From NCBI GenBank assembly GCA_003136315.1, contig PLDW01000362.1, positions 25,815 through 58,505 of the forward strand: a DNA stretch of 32,691 nt, in the 5' to 3' direction. Position numbers and translations under genes: made by a program. This stretch comes from Gemmataceae bacterium. GTDB taxonomy: Bacteria; Planctomycetota; Planctomycetia; Gemmatales; Gemmataceae. Each line of letters opens with the position of its first letter. The stretch's first letter is position 1. The notes below the pieces were generated by a model. That model did not search any database. It worked only from the letters and a program-made list of their open reading frames with translations, and was not told the DNA's origin. Below are positions 31,311 to 32,691 of this stretch, piece by piece.

Positions 31311-32086
31311 ATTGGGAACCTCCAAGAGCCACTCGCGCGCCTCCAAAGTCTCAGGATACCGTTGCTAATGTTCATGTGTCCAGATCCGATCCGAAAAATT
31401 CGGCTGACCCTCTCCACCCCCGCCAAGAAGCGATGACTCGAAGGCCGGTGTTGACCAATCGCGGGCTTTTTCGGCCCCTCGGCCCTTGTCTGGGTGCGTA
31501 GGATGTGGTGCTGAGGCGGTAGAACCGGACCAATCGGTTCCACCGGCCCGCGAGCCACGGAAGGCATCTCTCCGGAATGACGTAACACCGAAGACACACC
31601 TCCATCCGGCACGATTACTGGGACTGACAGCGGAGCAGCCCGCGGGGTCGAAGGTCGGCCCCGGTCCAGCCCCGCACCAACGGCCCAAACCCCCGCCTTG
31701 ACGCCCGACGCGTATCAAACCCCTAGTTTCACGGGTTTTGCAAAGTCGGGCGGTTAGGCTGGCCGAAACAGGTAGCATTGGAGCCGTCAACTGTGGAAAC
31801 CGGGCACGACGCCCGGCCCCCCGAACCCGCCCGCCTTACCGCGGCCACCGGTTCGAGTCCGCAGACCCCGGCCTCACGCTGACTGATTCAGCTTCGGGGG
31901 CGCGATCCCGCTGGTACGTCCCAACACCCCCCGAGCCACCGTTGCGGCCCCCCCGGCCGTGACGGTACGGTTCATCCCCCATGCCCCGGGGCACCGACCG
32001 GGGCCAGACACGCCGCCCGCCACGGATGGCCGGCAACAGCCGCGGCGGGGTGCGGGGTCGAGCGAGTTCAAACGGAGTGCCTCGCG
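31311..32086. other. Long intergenic region before the HTH-receiver gene
   Basis: Nothing in these ~780 bases looks like a gene on either strand. Small inverted repeats are present: CCGAA-AAA-TTCGG at 31391-31403 and GAACCG/CGGTTC at 31522-31540. TTGACG at 31698 is a possible -35 box but lacks a convincing -10 partner. The last 300 bases are very C-rich. Confidence 0.4.
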
Positions 32087-32662
32087 ATGAAAAAGGTGTT
32101 CACCACCGGCCAGGTTGCCAAGATCTGTAAAGTGGCCCCCCGGACGGTTTCGAAGTGGTTCGATTCCGGCCGGCTCAAGGGATATCGCATCCCTGGTAGT
32201 CAGGACCGGCGTATTCCCCGCGAACAGCTCATCCGGTTCCTCAAGGAACACGGAATGCCGCTGGGGGAGTTGGAGGAAGAAGAATGGCACAAGGTGCTGC
32301 TTATTGGCACCGAGAAGCTGTTTAACGACCGGCTCAAAGAACTTCTGCCGGAAGATGAAGATTTCAAGTTCCAGTACGCCAACAGCGGGTTCGAGGCCGG
32401 GATGCTGGCCGGGAATTTCCAACCGGACACGATCATCATCGATCTCGGCCTCGGGCGGGCAGAATCAATTCAGATCGTCGCCCGGCTGCGGGCCGACGAC
32501 ACCCACACGGGAACCCTCATTGTCGGCCTGGCAAGCGAGGACGAAGCCGCTCCCGAGCAGCTATCCCAGTACGGGTTCAACGATATCTTCAAGAAGCCGT
32601 TCGATGTCGCCCTTCTCGGCGAGAAGATCCGTTCCATCGCCGAGGCCAAGCGGGAGGACTGA
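32087..32662 (+). CDS. Excisionase/MerR-like helix-turn-helix protein with receiver domain
   Basis: This is a 191-residue regulator. Residues 1-58 form a helix-turn-helix of the excisionase (HTH_17) kind: FTTGQVAKICKVAPRTVSKWF, then RIPGSQDRRIPREQLIRFL. Residues about 68-188 form a receiver-like domain with the phosphoacceptor D119 (PDTIIIDLGLG) and the conserved lysine K170 (IFKKPF). The acidic pair usually found at the end of strand 1 is replaced (VLLIGTEKLF), so phosphorylation may be weak or lost. DNA-binding domain first and receiver second is the reverse of common response regulators. GGAG at 32073-32076 lies about 10 nt before the ATG. No histidine kinase gene is in the window. Confidence 0.85.
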   Translation: MKKVFTTGQVAKICKVAPRTVSKWFDSGRLKGYRIPGSQDRRIPREQLIRFLKEHGMPLGELEEEEWHKVLLIGTEKLFNDRLKELLPEDEDFKFQYANSGFEAGMLAGNFQPDTIIIDLGLGRAESIQIVARLRADDTHTGTLIVGLASEDEAAPEQLSQYGFNDIFKKPFDVALLGEKIRSIAEAKRED

Positions 32663-32691
32663 CCCCGCCCTCGGCCGCTCCACGGGGGTGG

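Noticed and set aside
31365..31790. Minus-strand ORF of 141 codons in the gap before the HTH-receiver gene
   Set aside because: Composition is Arg/Gly/Ser-rich like random GC-rich frames, no domain or ribosome binding site is seen, and overlapping frames on both strands are equally open.
1..32691. CRISPR array or rRNA genes
   Set aside because: No regularly spaced direct repeats of CRISPR size and no rRNA-like sequence were seen; the repeats present are palindromes or short tandem units.

Overview
The window looks like chromosomal DNA of a planctomycete, most likely of the Gemmataceae. The pointers are an adjacent pair of planctomycete-type genes (a cytochrome-like/DUF1549/DUF1553 protein followed by a DUF1501 protein), a small secreted protein resembling the Gemmata paralogous family TIGR03066, an ECF sigma factor fused to a membrane segment and an exported domain, several zinc-ribbon/proline-rich/membrane proteins, and many GC-rich palindromic repeats between genes. 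Most of the window is visibly GC-rich; the 60 bases from 16021 count to 43 G+C.

Layout. Bases 172-7397 carry core and secreted functions: glutamine-dependent NAD+ synthetase (nadE), a zinc-ribbon membrane protein, a small secreted protein, a LOG/TIGR00730 nucleotide hydrolase-like protein, and a trypsin-fold serine protease with a small companion ORF. Bases about 7600-12056 form an AT-richer block (the 60 bases from 9301 count to 21 G+C). It holds a tight three-gene operon: a C5-cytosine DNA methyltransferase, a MORC/MutL/Hsp90-type GHKL ATPase, and a 398-residue protein I do not recognise. A 127-bp element with 18-bp perfect inverted ends lies just upstream. I read the block as a horizontally acquired restriction-modification-like defence system of the MORC-associated kind, with the third gene as its least explained part.

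Bases 12106-18614 return to typical planctomycete genes: the fused ECF sigma factor, the TIGR03066-like protein, and the DUF1549/DUF1553-DUF1501 pair. Bases 18987-21180 hold a short-chain dehydrogenase whose catalytic tyrosine is replaced by phenylalanine, and a homogentisate 1,2-dioxygenase. Bases 21379-23694, on the minus strand, hold a two-gene unit: a DUF3990-type ADP-ribosyltransferase-fold protein, then an alanine-rich protein resembling Imm5-type putative immunity proteins. This is a candidate toxin/immunity pair.

Bases 23962-32662 carry a DUF1304 membrane protein, a tRNA-Val(GAC), a second zinc-ribbon/proline-rich/membrane protein, a YncE-like propeller fused to a phosphoesterase, a GNAT acetyltransferase behind a 7-bp tandem repeat, an apparently frameshifted small membrane protein, and a helix-turn-helix plus receiver-domain protein. 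Dispersed hairpin repeats sit in several of the gaps between convergent genes and may act as bidirectional terminators or REP/MITE-type elements.
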